Part shown: positions 1-10,712 of the stretch, in pieces
Layout: every line of letters starts with the position of its first letter
Position numbering within the stretch: position 1 is the first letter of the stretch
Assembly: GCA_949825025.1 (NCBI GenBank)
Contig: OX463779.1
Coordinates: 38,450,203 to 38,514,202, forward strand
Direction of reading: 5' to 3'
Source: Siphlonurus alternatus
Taxonomy: Eukaryota > Arthropoda > Insecta > Ephemeroptera > Siphlonuridae
DNA: 64,000 nucleotides
Notes under the pieces: generated by a model
What the model saw: the letters and a program-made list of their open reading frames with translations, nothing else
Databases searched by the model: none
Told to the model about the DNA's origin: nothing
Translations under genes and position numbers: made by a program

Positions 1-87
1 GCTTGATTTACAACAATATAATATAATTTTATTGTATTACAATACAAAAGCCGTTCAAAAGTCACAACAATATGTTATGGCAACACG

Positions 88-491
88 TTAAGGTAGAGAT
101 AACGTCGGTCAGCTGTTTTATTTTTAGCCCCATTTGATTAACATGTAAACCTTAGCAAATTCCCAAAAATTCTGAAATTTTTTTGAGAGGGAGATACAAT
201 TAGTGCCTAAAAGCCATAAAAAAAATTTCAAAACAATTTAATGAGCCGATTTATTTTTAATCAATTTATTTAATTTTCAGCATAAATTGCCATGGAGAGA
301 CAAACTAAAAAATCAATTAAAAAAAATTGTCTCTTTAAATTGTTTTGAAACTTTTTCTATGGCATTTAGGCACTATATAATATCTGCTTCTAAAAAAAAT
401 TCAGAATTTTTGTGAATTTGCTAAGGTTTACATGTTAATCAAATGGAGCTAAAAAAAAACAGCTGACCGACGTTATATACCTCTACCTTAA
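88..491. mobile_element. MITE-B copy 1 (TTAA-flanked, piggyBac-like)
   Basis: Starts TTAAGGTAGAGATAACG and ends with its inverted complement CTCTACCTTAA, giving a long hairpin of about 400 bp with no coding capacity. The TTAA at both ends is the target site of piggyBac-type transposases. Two further copies lie at 21607-21999 and 59121-59509 with the same termini and the same internal palindrome (TTGATTAACATGTAAACC...). It sits just downstream of the receptor gene. Confidence 0.85.
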
Positions 492-572
492 GGAGAATAA
501 AAATATTTTTATTTAAAATGTATTTATTTTTTAAATTTCACTGCATTATTATGTTATTCATTTTCATATTTT

Positions 573-578
573 TTTATT
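573..578 (-). terminator. Polyadenylation signal of the gustatory receptor gene
   Basis: AATAAA on the minus strand, 75 nt downstream of the receptor stop codon, in an AT-rich context. Position and orientation fit a eukaryotic poly(A) signal; cleavage would fall slightly below 570. Confidence 0.5.
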
Positions 579-652
579 ATATATCTAAAACACACTGTGA
601 ATAGTGATGTTATTGAAGCCATTTATCTCACAATCAATGACTTTGTGTGCTG

Positions 653-3439
653 TTAGTTAAGTTGTTTGTTGAGCGTATGGAACTGAAGCAGGATGACCAA
701 GTAGGTGGTGACTCCGCCGTGGAACTGCAAGCAGAACAGAAGGTCAACGTATAGGTGGGTCTACAAAGGTCATACAGATCTGTGCCACCTGACCTATACG
801 TGTGATTTAATTGAAGCAATTGATTCGTAATTGGGACTACTCACGGTGCATTAAGATTTTAGAAATTGATACTACATTTTTTAAAGATCATCCTAATATA
901 AGTTTCCAGGTTCCCTCAGTTATGACAATTAAATTATATATTATTTCTTTCACCAACTCTTACCTTTCACTTCTCTATAAGGGCTTTGTTTGTAAGAATG
1001 ATCAAAAAATAATTTCTGTAAATAGTAATTGTTCAGCAATAAATTGGTCAACTTTTCCAGTTTTCTACTCACCGCATGCAGCAATGGCAATCCGACAGTG
1101 GCGCCAAACACAGAGAAGCGCCACCCTGTGTGAAGGAACTGATCGCGGAACAGGTCCAGCTGGAACGTCCCGTGAAAACACATTAATATGTAATTCTACA
1201 TATATAATTATATATGATCATAAATTCAATCCAAAAAACATCCATATTATAAAAAAAGACTAAATACTGTTACCTCTTGTAGCACTTGAATATTTTTTGT
1301 TGTGAACTCCATTTTCTGTACGAGAAGTTGAGTCATGTTTCTCTGTAAACATTATTATATTAAATTTATTAATATATTTTAAAAACAACAAATATGTAAC
1401 TATTTATAAACCACTTAATAATAATATTAATATTACAATATACGTGTATATAACTAAATCAATATAGAACATTATTTGTTATGTTAACAATATATTTAGC
1501 ACATTTAAATGTATTTTATTATGTTAATGTGCAACTCATGCGCATGATTGTCTTTAACGACCAAAATGAACTCGTAGCCAGGGTTAATTAGCCTGTCCAT
1601 TTTAGGTGCTCGTATTCAATTGTTTGACGGACCCGTCCTGCCTTGCCTCTTTAAAATGGAAACGGGAAATAAAGAAGGTGACATTTGTTCCCCATATTTC
1701 CTCCGTCGCAGGGTCTGTATGTCCCAGTCCGACCCCTCGTCACTCACTTGATCGTGCGCTCTGTGACACGTCAGCGTGAGGTTGAGCACTCGAAGGTAGA
1801 TCACGAGGCTCCATGAGAAGGACAAGGACGCGATGGTGATCCTCTGTTGGTAAAAAGAGTCCTCCAGAGCGAACGTGCCCAGGAGAGTGAAGTAGCAAGA
1901 GTCGACAACGTCCAGGAACAGGAGGGCCAGGCTGATCAGGAGAACGGGCTGGTACACGGTGCTCACGTCTCGGGTCAGTTCGCCCAAGGAAAAGTGGGTG
2001 TGGCGAAGTTGCTCCAGTTGTGACGTCACGTCTTGGTAGTGCAGCTGCACCGTCAGATCCTAGTCATAAAAACTCATAAATGTTATAATGGACAATTTGC
2101 ATGATATTTTTTTATTGCAGAAATGGATAGAGGGTGCAAAGTTATGCCACTCTAAATTTTTTCAGATTTTTTAGAGACCGGGAACTATTTTTAAAAAATT
2201 ATTGAAAGTCGATTTTATGACGTCACGAGGAGTCTGTCCTTAAGAAAAGGATAGGCGCTAAACGCCCGTGACGTCATAAAACTGACTTTCAATAATTTTT
2301 TAAAAATAGTTCCCGCTCTCAAAAAAATCTGAAAAAATTCAGAGTAGCATAATTTGGTACCCTCTATCCATTTCTGCAATAAAAAAATGTCATGCAAATT
2401 GTCCATACTCATCATATAATAGTGATCGAAGTTAATTGGAGCTCAATTGTTAACTCGCCCAGGAGGAAAATGGGAATGCACATCAAATTTGCATTTGGTT
2501 ATATTTACAATTTGTTAGTATAAGTAGAAATAATTTAAAGTTTTTCTCAAGAGATCCACATGGATAGAACATGTTTAAAGGGAGAAACTGAAAACTAAAT
2601 ACTGAAATTGTATTAAATTACTGCATAGGAAAACTGATTTTCAACTCCAGGGGAGTCTTCAAATAACACGAATTTCAACAATCCTAAAATTAAGACAGTC
2701 TTAGCGTATTCTTTATTGTTGCGCTAAGACAGTCTTAGGCTAAGTTTACGTTAAGTGGTGTTATTTGAAGACCCCCAGTTTCTTAAGCGATTAATTGGGG
2801 GTAAAAAAAAATAATTAAAAATTTTATTCTTACCCTGATTTGATTATTGAGAAGCTGAAATAGTAACCATATGGCATGAGCAAGTGCTGCCATTTGTAAC
2901 TCCAAAACGGCGTGAAGAACACGAACTAAGAACATCGCCGTAATTTCAATGCGCTTCAGTGTTAAAATATTTAGCCAAAACAAACTATCCTCTAACAATA
3001 TCACTATAAATGAGAACCAAAACAGAAGGGCATATCTCCACGAGTAGCGATAAAGGAGGTTGTAAAATCCCTTGCCACATTTGATTTGAGTACAAATTAC
3101 GTCTAACCGTTTCAAAACATCATAAAAAAAGGTTCCATTTACCAATAAAAAACAGAATATTAAAAATGTAGTTGCAAATAAGATTGCTATTATGAAAGTG
3201 TTCATAAATTCCATAGTCTTTTTTCCTGAGTCATTTTCACCGATCAGTTGAAATTGTTCGTACTTGTTCATAACTGCCGATAAAGAAAAGTAGGAGATTG
3301 AGCCTAGCAGGGCGGCGCTGTAGAGCACCTGGAGGATGCTGCTTGACGCCTTGCCTGGCGCCATGGGGACGGCGCCTAGCACTTGCATGGAAAGCAGCAA
3401 CGGTGACAGGGCCACCCGCGAATTGTCGATCTCGCTCAT
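653..3439 (-). CDS. Gustatory receptor-like 7-TM protein, 5 exons, complete
   Basis: Exons (transcript order): 3439-2834, 2059-1748, 1342-1274, 1159-1073, 724-653. All introns are phase 0 with GT-AG ends, giving 381 aa, a normal length for an insect gustatory receptor (Gr, 7tm_7 family). Grs are multi-pass ligand-gated channels in chemosensory or gut cells. Seen: several hydrophobic segments (for example around residues 30-50, 80-110, 140-160, 175-195 and 240-265), and a last exon reading TYLVILLQF at residues 365-373, the hallmark C-terminal Gr motif. Short C-terminal exons with phase-0 introns are typical of the family. The first ATG in frame is at 3439 (MSEIDNSR); a longer frame upstream would need a GTG start and is not used. 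An AATAAA lies 75 nt past the stop. Intron 1 holds a foldback MITE (2088-2406). The tuning ligand cannot be predicted. The TATA box and transcription start were not recognised. Confidence 0.88.
2088..2406. mobile_element. MITE-A copy 1 (foldback, TA target) in receptor intron 1
   Basis: Termini ATGGACAATTTGCATGA and its complement enclose about 319 bp that folds into one long hairpin. Core blocks shared by the family: TTGCAGAAATGGATAGAG, GACCGGGAACTATTTTTAAAAA, ATTGAAAGT, then TGACGTCA in each arm. TA precedes the left end but the right flank is AC, so the target duplication is decayed. Non-autonomous; no ORF. Confidence 0.85.
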
Positions 3440-4847
3440 GATGGCTCTCTTTTTTTTCACTTATTTCCAGATATTACTCTTAATATGTCAATAACTATTA
3501 AGTTTACTGTCTTGCAGTAAACGAGAATTAAAATAATTTGATGTGTAAACTATTCAATTAAAAACGTATTTATTTCACGATCTTTTATATGATTTTGAAA
3601 TACTGATATAATGGGTGTAATCTGCACAACTCTGTTTAATGTCTTTTGACACACTTATTTTTCTTCTTTTTATATAATGTAAAAAAGTAAGATGTAATAT
3701 AATTTGAGGTTTCGAAATCTTTCAAAGCACTATGTATATTAACTTACTGACTCTCTGGGTTGCTAAAGTCATACTGGTGAATTTTAACGAATTAAAGTAA
3801 TACTCTAAGTAATACCTCATGTTTTATTCAATTTTTTAGGTAACATATATATAGGTAACATCAAAATCAATAAATAGTTATTAACAATATTGTATAAATA
3901 CGCATAACACTTACTGTATACTGTATATAGACTGATAATAATATTACTACATTAAAAAATTAAAAATATAATTTACAATGCATCACGTACTCTATATTAT
4001 TATATATTATATCATATTATATAATTATATGTGTATAGCTATTTCATATCAATTTTATTATTTATTTATACGAATTTGCCAACAGGATGATTCCAATACG
4101 TATAAAAAATATATATTGATGTCCTCGAGTTTGCCATTTTTTTCATTGATTCAAATAGTTATTTGCCTTTAAAGCTACATAGCATTATATACAGTTAAAA
4201 ATAACTGCATGTAATATACTATTTTGTTTTTAATTAATTTCGTATCGTTGTAATATATATCGTACATGTACAGTCGTCACCTTGTTAATCACTTTGTTAA
4301 TCAATAGATCGATCCACAAGGCTGCAAGTAGGAAATTTTCCAAGGCGACGAGTGTTCGTAACTAATACACATATATAATATATGATATTTGTAACATCTA
4401 TTCTTCATTGGTCCTATATTCAACACTTCTTTCTGCAGGTATTATAGAGGAAGGTGGTTCTCTATTTGAAGGACGGAAGGGGAGAGTGTGCTTGATTATT
4501 ATTTCACACTATATAATATATATATTTGTCTGTAAATTAGCTTATCACGCCGAAAAACACATCATAGATTGAATATAATAATGAACTTTCTGTTTAATGC
4601 CGCTGTTAAAATGTTGTATAAAAGTCTGAATTTATTAATTTTTGAAATAAGTAATAATATTGAATTTAAAATTGAAAGAAAAAGAAAAAGCACAGTTATT
4701 TATTAAAAAAAAATATTGGACAGGGATAACATATTTGTAAATGCATTATTCACTTTTTAGTCTACTTTTATTTTCACTAAGAATTGCTAAATTTTATTTC
4801 AAGAACTACATATAAGATTTAACCATATAAAAATGAAGATTCGGGAA
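3440..4847. other. Intergenic spacer, receptor 5' side to Lip-1 3' end
   Basis: AT-rich spacer (simple TA runs around 3990-4060 and 4500-4530) with no exon that I can support. A small diverged inverted repeat at about 4265-4355 (TGTACAGTCGTCACCTTG ... CAAGGCGACGAGTGTTCG) matches the minimal hairpin at 7637-7686 and is probably a relic of a small MITE. Presumably includes the receptor promoter and the Lip-1 3' UTR. Confidence 0.5.
4793..4798 (-). terminator. Polyadenylation signal of Lip-1
   Basis: AATAAA on the minus strand, about 50 nt past the Lip-1 stop; a second AATAAA lies about 25 nt further on. Either could direct 3' end formation. Confidence 0.55.
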
Positions 4848-7800
4848 CTACACGCAGCACTCTTGGACGCCGTAGTTAGGATCTTCGTTAAAGTTGAGGC
4901 AGTAGGGTGGGCTATTGGCCGTGACACAGTACATGCCCGATGCCCTGCGGAGAACAACAAGTTAATTTTGACTCAAAGGTGATTCTCCGACCAATTACTT
5001 ACAGATCCTCTATATTTTCTCCCATGGTCACGTGGTACCCTGGCAGCGTGTTTCTGGCGACAGGTTGCGGACATAACTTTTGACAGGGTACTCCTTTGTA
5101 GATCACGCGCTCACGGAATAAGCTCGCGGCGTAGAAGCACGTACCGTGCAAGTGGCTGCATAGCTGCGGGTCTGCAAATAGGATGTTGTTTTAATTAAGG
5201 TGGATTTACATGGGTAACGCTGCATGCGTTTTTGGGGAATTTAGCGCAAAATCTTGGACAGCCTCGAGAAAAACACAATGAAATTAATTGTTTATGGAAC
5301 TTACGTTAGTTTCAACGTGTTAATTTTTTTCTTATCGCCGGACTCTCAAAAATTTATATATTTCAGTTTCCACTTTTAAGAAGGGTTTACATTTTTTTAA
5401 ATTGATGCAATGCTGCGTGCTGATATTGCACATGCGATTTATTAAGTAGCTTCTAATGTTTAGTACTTATCACCTCCCCATGTTATTACCTCGTATCGCA
5501 TTCGAGTCATATGTAAAATAAGTTACAAATAATAATTATGATAAATTATTGTATAAAAAAGAGGCCATACTTACTAGAATTCCTCTTACAGAAAGGCTGC
5601 GCTCCACCGTTGACGCAGAAGTCTACGGTCCCCTGCACGCCTGATAAACCGTAGAAACCCGCGTTGGTGTGGATGACCTGCACCATCTTGGCGTCCTTGG
5701 AGTCCAGACGGTCTTGAGGAATACGGCCCACCACTACCGGCCTCGCGGGGTCCAGCGCTGAAAAATAACATGTTGGTTATAATGGTTATATGGGCTTTTT
5801 TAAAATTATTTTTTTGCTTCAACTGAACCCTGTAGTAGGGAACTAGTAACAAATAAAATTTAAACTTCCCGGCTCTTCGTGGACCCGATCTAGCACACTG
5901 CTTAGGATTTTGTGAGTCCCTTCTAGACCAGAGCGACCATGGCCTATAGCATGCAATCCATCCCAGCATTCGCCTGATTATAACTGAGAAAACCATGAAA
6001 ACCTCGTTCAGATGGTCGGCAAATTGATGGAGGATGCCATCAATCACCTCCGGCCCGAACGTACGATCGAGTGGGTGTTCTTTAGCAACTGCCACTTTTC
6101 TGGCAATGCCTGGGATCGAACTCAAGACCATCCGATTATGAATCAAATGCGCATACCACTGCGGCAATATGAAAATATGAACAAAATAATACTTCTATAT
6201 ACATGATTTTTAAGAATTTTCAGGCAGTACGATTAGCATATAACTTGTCATTTTGTTCGGTTACACTCACCAATGATCATGTTAAGCTTCTTGGGTGCGA
6301 ATTTCCCCAGACCCCCACAGAGATGAGCCCCCAAACTCTGTCCCACACAAGTGATGTTCTCCGTGGCCACGCCCCCTTTCTCCAGGACGTAAAAAAATTC
6401 ACCCATACACCTGGCCACTGGCCTGATACTGGTCACTCCCTGGACGTAGCAAGGATCTTTTACAAACGCACCCCAGTCCACCATGATCACGTTGTGGGTG
6501 CCGCGTTTCCGGTAAGCTGGAATAATACAAACAGTATCAACATACTATATCAAATTGGCGCATGCGTGGTAGCGTTTGTTTTATGAATTTTTGCAGAGTA
6601 ATTTTTTAAAAAGGTGGATTTGCATAGGGGATTTTTCTTTATAGCATCGTGGGTCTTATTTTTTTAAGGCTCCAATATATCACCATCGCATTGCTGCAAA
6701 TTCATTCTAAAATTTGGTTTTAATGGTTTTAAATTTTGGATTTAATTGTGAGGGCACCAAAATCGTGTTGCATTGCGGCCATTAATCATACGACTGATAA
6801 GGATGCACTTACCGTCCTTCAGGATTTTGATGGGACCGAGGCTGTCCCCTCCACGGTAGCCATGTATCAACATAACAGTGGGCAGAGAAGGGTTGTAGCG
6901 ACTGTTCTTGAGCCACGTGGGGTCGGACACGTCCATCTTCTCGGACTCTCCGTCGTGGCTGCAGAAAAAACAAAGGACGAGTGTGATAATACCATAGACT
7001 CCCTTCCATTGTTTCCTAGGAGGATGGTACCACCATTGCACATAACGATTGGAAAAGTCATTTTAAATGTGCGCCAATGTACGATGGTAGTGTAATAACC
7101 TCTACTCGGTAAACAGTCGTCTGAGAATTTTGAACTTCAAGCTGGCTGGAAATCCTTTTATAGATTTTTCACTTGTTTTTCTTATAAGCACATATTATAG
7201 AACACAATAATAATCTTTACTCTTTGTTTTTTCTACTCTCGCAATGATAAATATATATAATTGGCCATTACCACCATCCTTTCCCTCCCTTATCTCTACC
7301 AAGTACCCCGCCTCGAGCTTCAATCTCCCAGGAGTGTATCCTTGTAAAAAAAAAAAAAAAAAAATGCAAAGTCAACAAAAATGTTTTTCCATGATAGTAA
7401 AATCGTAATAAAAAGTTCAAAAGTGTCTCGTACCCTGAGTACAGATAGAAGTGCAAGTCAGGATCCGGACAAGGTGACATTAGCAGGCGAGTGAGACACA
7501 AGGCACTCAAATTGCCCGTCGAATTGGTGGGGTCAGCCAACAGCAGGTCACCTGGCGGTATCGGCTCATTTTGGGCCACGAGTTCTGCAAAATGGCTTGA
7601 AAAGTAAAACAATGGACAACCTGCAAGATATTTTTAATGTACACTCGTCGCCTTGGAAAATTTTCCGAGGCAACGACTGTACATTTAAGTAGAATAGAAT
7701 AAGATCTCGAGTTATGTACTTTCATTTTTTTTTCAGATTTTTAATTTTTTATCTTAAAACCTATAACACTCTTCAAGTTATGCTGCAAAAGCACTGTAAC

Positions 7801-9610
7801 GTCATAGTCATTTAACTCCACCTTTCTTTGTTAAATATTTACATAAATATAATATTTATGACGTCAAAGCGTTTAGCAGCACGAGTTTAAGGGTGTTGGA
7901 AGAAAAAATGTTTAAAGGTTGAAAATATTTTTCGCGATTCACGAAGCAGTTAGCTAGGTTTATAACCACGTTTACCTTAACCACATTTAACTATACTTGT
8001 TTTACGTGTTAAAACATCCAGTTAAACGTGGTTAAGCTAAACGTGGTTAGAAACCTGGCTAGCTGCTTCGTGAATCGCTCCCAAAATTAACAATAAATGA
8101 CTTAAGATATTTTATCATTTTCTATAATAAAGGACAAGTGTGTTAATTTAAAGAATAAAATAAAAGGAATAAAAGAAGAAAGGTATATCAGGAGCGGCAC
8201 AGGTGTAACAGGTTTTGTTTTGATCATAAATTCTTGTTTTGCCTCGGGTGGAAACTAAAAATAAACGCTTGCTTGAGTAACATCCTCCAGTAAAATTATA
8301 TTATAAAATAAAAGTGTCATCAATTTGGTCTCAAATTTAAATAAAAAAAGTTCCAATCTGATATTTCGTGTTACAAGTAATTAAATTTCATATGCATAGA
8401 TATTTATAGAAACACTCAATGTTTTCTATTAATTTATTCTTTCTGGTTCTTTTAAAATACAAAATATTTTATAAATTTTATTTAAATTTTATTACCTCAA
8501 CAGATTTGTGCTGACTATTATCTAAATGGTGTTTATTTATTTTTATTTATTAGAGTAATAAAAATCTTTTATATTAGAATATATGAACCTTAGAGCTAAG
8601 TGGATGTAATTCATAACAAAAATACAGTTAAAATTATTATTCAAATTGTGACAAAGCAAACTAGAAAAACAAAGTTTTAAGTTTTAAACAGTTTAAACTA
8701 AACATTTAATAATTAATTATACCATAACAAAAAATGGTGATGTCAACGCAAAGATAAAATCATAAAATACTCATCACTCCATATTTATTAAGTGTATAAT
8801 TTATAAACTAAATTCACACAATACATGTCGTATTGTAAATTAGTGAAAAATATTATTAAAGTTAGAACAAAAACTTGAAAGTTGACATTTTGCTGCTACA
8901 AATTTTATTAGTAAAATATTAAACATTTCCCAAGTAACCAGAAAGTTATTGCAGCTGACAATTTAATTAGGAAGCTCGATGTTTATATTTTTCGCAAAAA
9001 TGTTTTGTTTATAATTTATTTACTGTTGCTAATTTATGATTTTAGTGCTATGCTTCACAGGGATGCTATATGCACTACTTGTGTTAGGTTCTTCATGGAC
9101 TGTTTGGTGTCTCCTACCTCTGAATTATTTTTTATGTATTCATAAGGGAAATATAAATAAATAAATTGAAAATTTCTAAAAGTGGTCAATATTGTTCTCC
9201 CTTGTCATTGCAGAGTATCATGCCATCAAGCCCATCACCAAAGAGCTTGTATTAACAATTAAATATCTGTGAAACTATATATATTTGCATAGAGATTTGG
9301 AGATGCAACATACACACACACAGCGTGAACTTTACTATTGCCTCACTTGCTAGTTGCAGCTCTAATAAAAAGAAAGATGCAGTTTTTCAATTTTAGGAGA
9401 TGTAAGAAAAGCACCCAGTCTATAGCCATTTCAATTTTTTTTTTATTCACCATGCCTCCACAGACTACATAATAACGCCTACAAACAAAGCAGAAGTGAA
9501 GTTCGTGGTGTCTTGTACATACATACAGTATAAATATACTTACGTGCGACAAGGAGAGCGAGGGTGAGGGCGGCGATGACCGCTGCTGCGAGGTGGTGCG
9601 AGGCGCCCAT
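4848..9610 (-). CDS. Lip-1: secreted phospholipase A1-like lipase, 7 exons, complete
   Basis: Exons: 9610-9544, 7584-7434, 6958-6813, 6516-6271, 5757-5575, 5171-5003, 4944-4848; 352 aa; intron phases 1,2,1,1,1,2. Exon 1 encodes a signal peptide (MGASHHLAAAVIAALTLALL), so the product is exported, probably to gut lumen or haemolymph. It has the alpha/beta-hydrolase fold of the pancreatic lipase family, which cleaves ester bonds of lipids or phospholipids. The oxyanion-loop region reads LIHGYRGGDSL. The nucleophile elbow is GQSLG (Ser182), then ALDPARP (Asp206, spacing 24 as in pancreatic lipase) and LCSH (His271), so the triad is intact. The lid between the Cys of QPFC and LCSH is only about 9 residues, as in phospholipase A1 relatives. 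It ends in a Cys-rich tail (ECCV). Intron 4 (5758-6270) carries a tRNA-SINE, intron 1 a small MITE. AATAAA signals follow at 4798-4793. Confidence 0.9.
5797..6165 (-). repeat. tRNA-derived SINE in Lip-1 intron 4
   Basis: Read on the minus strand it begins with a tRNA-like head: an A-box-like GCCGCAGTGGTATGCGC, an anticodon-loop-like TTGATTCATAATCGG (CAT), and a B box GAGTTCGATCCCAG. The body contains GAGGTTTTCATGGTTTTCTCAG ... GCGAATGCTGGGATGGAT, the same central domain found in the 5S-headed SINE at 36630-37023. It ends in an A-rich tail near 5800. Target duplications are not clear, so the copy is not recent. Head boundaries are good to about 10 bp, the tail end to about 20 bp. Confidence 0.75.
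7637..7686. repeat. Minimal hairpin (about 50 bp) in Lip-1 intron 1
   Basis: TGTACACTCGTCGCCTTGG ... CCGAGGCAACGACTGTACA is an almost perfect palindrome with an AAAATTTT centre. A looser copy lies at 4265-4355. Likely two fused terminal repeats of a small MITE. It is embedded just inside the TGGACAACCTGCAAG end of the repeat at 7613-7960. Confidence 0.5.
7735..7915. repeat. MITE-E relic with inverted TGACGTCA-type arms
   Basis: Imperfect inverted repeat: AACACTCTTCAAGTTATGCTGCAAAAGCACTGTAACGTCATAG on one side, and TATGACGTCAAAGCGTTTAGCAGCACGAGTTTAAGGGTGTTGG on the other. Related, equally diverged copies lie near 17800-18010, 18570-18640 (one arm), 26290-26465, 27190-27350 and 50015-50125. 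Outer ends of some copies resemble MITE-A (GGACAACCTGCATG), so the two families may be related. Confidence 0.55.
7931..8082. mobile_element. MITE-C copy 1 (about 150 bp hairpin) in Lip-1 intron 1
   Basis: Terminal inverted repeats CGCGATTCACGAAGCAGTTAGC / its complement, with inner repeats AACCACGTTTA. A second copy lies at 10009-10166. Non-coding. Confidence 0.75.
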
Positions 9611-9648
9611 AGTGCTGCACTGACCAAATTCAAGAGCCTAGCCGGGCG

Positions 9649-9656
9649 TTTATATA
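9649..9656 (-). promoter_or_regulatory. TATA box of Lip-1
   Basis: TATATAAA on the minus strand, 35 nt upstream of the A of a perfect arthropod initiator (TCAGT at 9623-9619, context ATTTGGTCAGTGCA). The start codon at 9610 follows 11 nt later, giving a very short 5' UTR. The same TTTGGTCAGTG initiator precedes Lip-2. Confidence 0.7.
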
Positions 9657-10008
9657 CCTTTCTTTCGTTATATAACTGGCACGCTAGTCCACCAATCCTA
9701 GCTAGTTTAAGCATTGTTGCTTCTATTTTAGATCAGTATAATTATCAAATTCCCCGGCTATATTCATATATTTTTTTTCAATATATAAATACACACAAAA
9801 ATTTAACAGTAAATATATTTCTAATTACCTACCCGTATGTCTAACCTGTTTATACTCAAGAGTAGAACCTATATATAGACAAGGACGGGGGGCATATAAA
9901 AGTTACATATAAGTTAGTAAATTCGTATTCTTTGACAGCACATTCGATATGGTTGAATTAATGTTTATTATATAAAAACATTGGAGAAAATAATGAGCTA
10001 ATATTGTA

Positions 10009-10166
10009 GGCGCGATTCATCAAGCAAATAGCCATGATTCCAACCACGTTTAGCTTAACTACGTTTAACTAGGTGCATGATTGGTTTAACACGTAAAACA
10101 GGTAACTTAACGTGGTAAAGTTAAACATGGTTAAAATTCTGGTTAACTGCTTCGTGAATCGTGCCC
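10009..10166. mobile_element. MITE-C copy 2, upstream of Lip-1
   Basis: GGCGCGATTCATCAAGCA at the left and the complement of GGGCACGATTCACGAAGCA at the right, flanked by TA on both sides (10007-10008, 10167-10168), which suggests a TA target duplication. The rest of the Lip-2/Lip-1 spacer (9611-10712) is AT-rich and shows nothing else. Confidence 0.75.
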
Positions 10167-10712
10167 TATATGTATATTTGGGAATAATATTGTAATTATA
10201 ATTCCCACATTATTTTGATTCAGTGATCTTTGGATATGAATCAATGTGTATTATATATGACATGTATTGTTTAAACAGCCGTTTTTGACCGTAAATGCAT
10301 TTTTACTTAAAATAGTAAAATTACTATAAAATATTGAGCTTTTTAATACTGGATATGAAAAAATAAGTTTTTTCACATTATTTTACAATTTTATTCATTG
10401 AAATATTATTTGTAAAGAAAACAAAATTTATTACAATTTTTTCAATAAATAAATAATAATAAAAATAAGTTAAACATTAAATAAATATTTTTAACATGAC
10501 TTCTACCACTGATATAATACAAGCATTATAATAATAATATAACTATACTATCTCACAGATTTTTAATTAAGTACATTTTCACACATATATATATATACTT
10601 ATAAATCGGAAATTCAGGTGGTGTTTATAAAAAAGCTAGAAATAATTTAACTGTACCCACAAGCAGAGCACACATAAGTTATCGTAGTGATTATAATAAA
10701 TCCTGTGAAGGA

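Noticed and set aside
811..1263. 150-codon open frame on the plus strand
   Set aside because: It overlaps the real antisense receptor exons and their AT-rich introns; no domain, no splice support.
3440..3460. Extension of the receptor start upstream of the ATG at 3439
   Set aside because: It would need a GTG start codon; the in-frame ATG at 3439 gives a normal receptor N-terminus.
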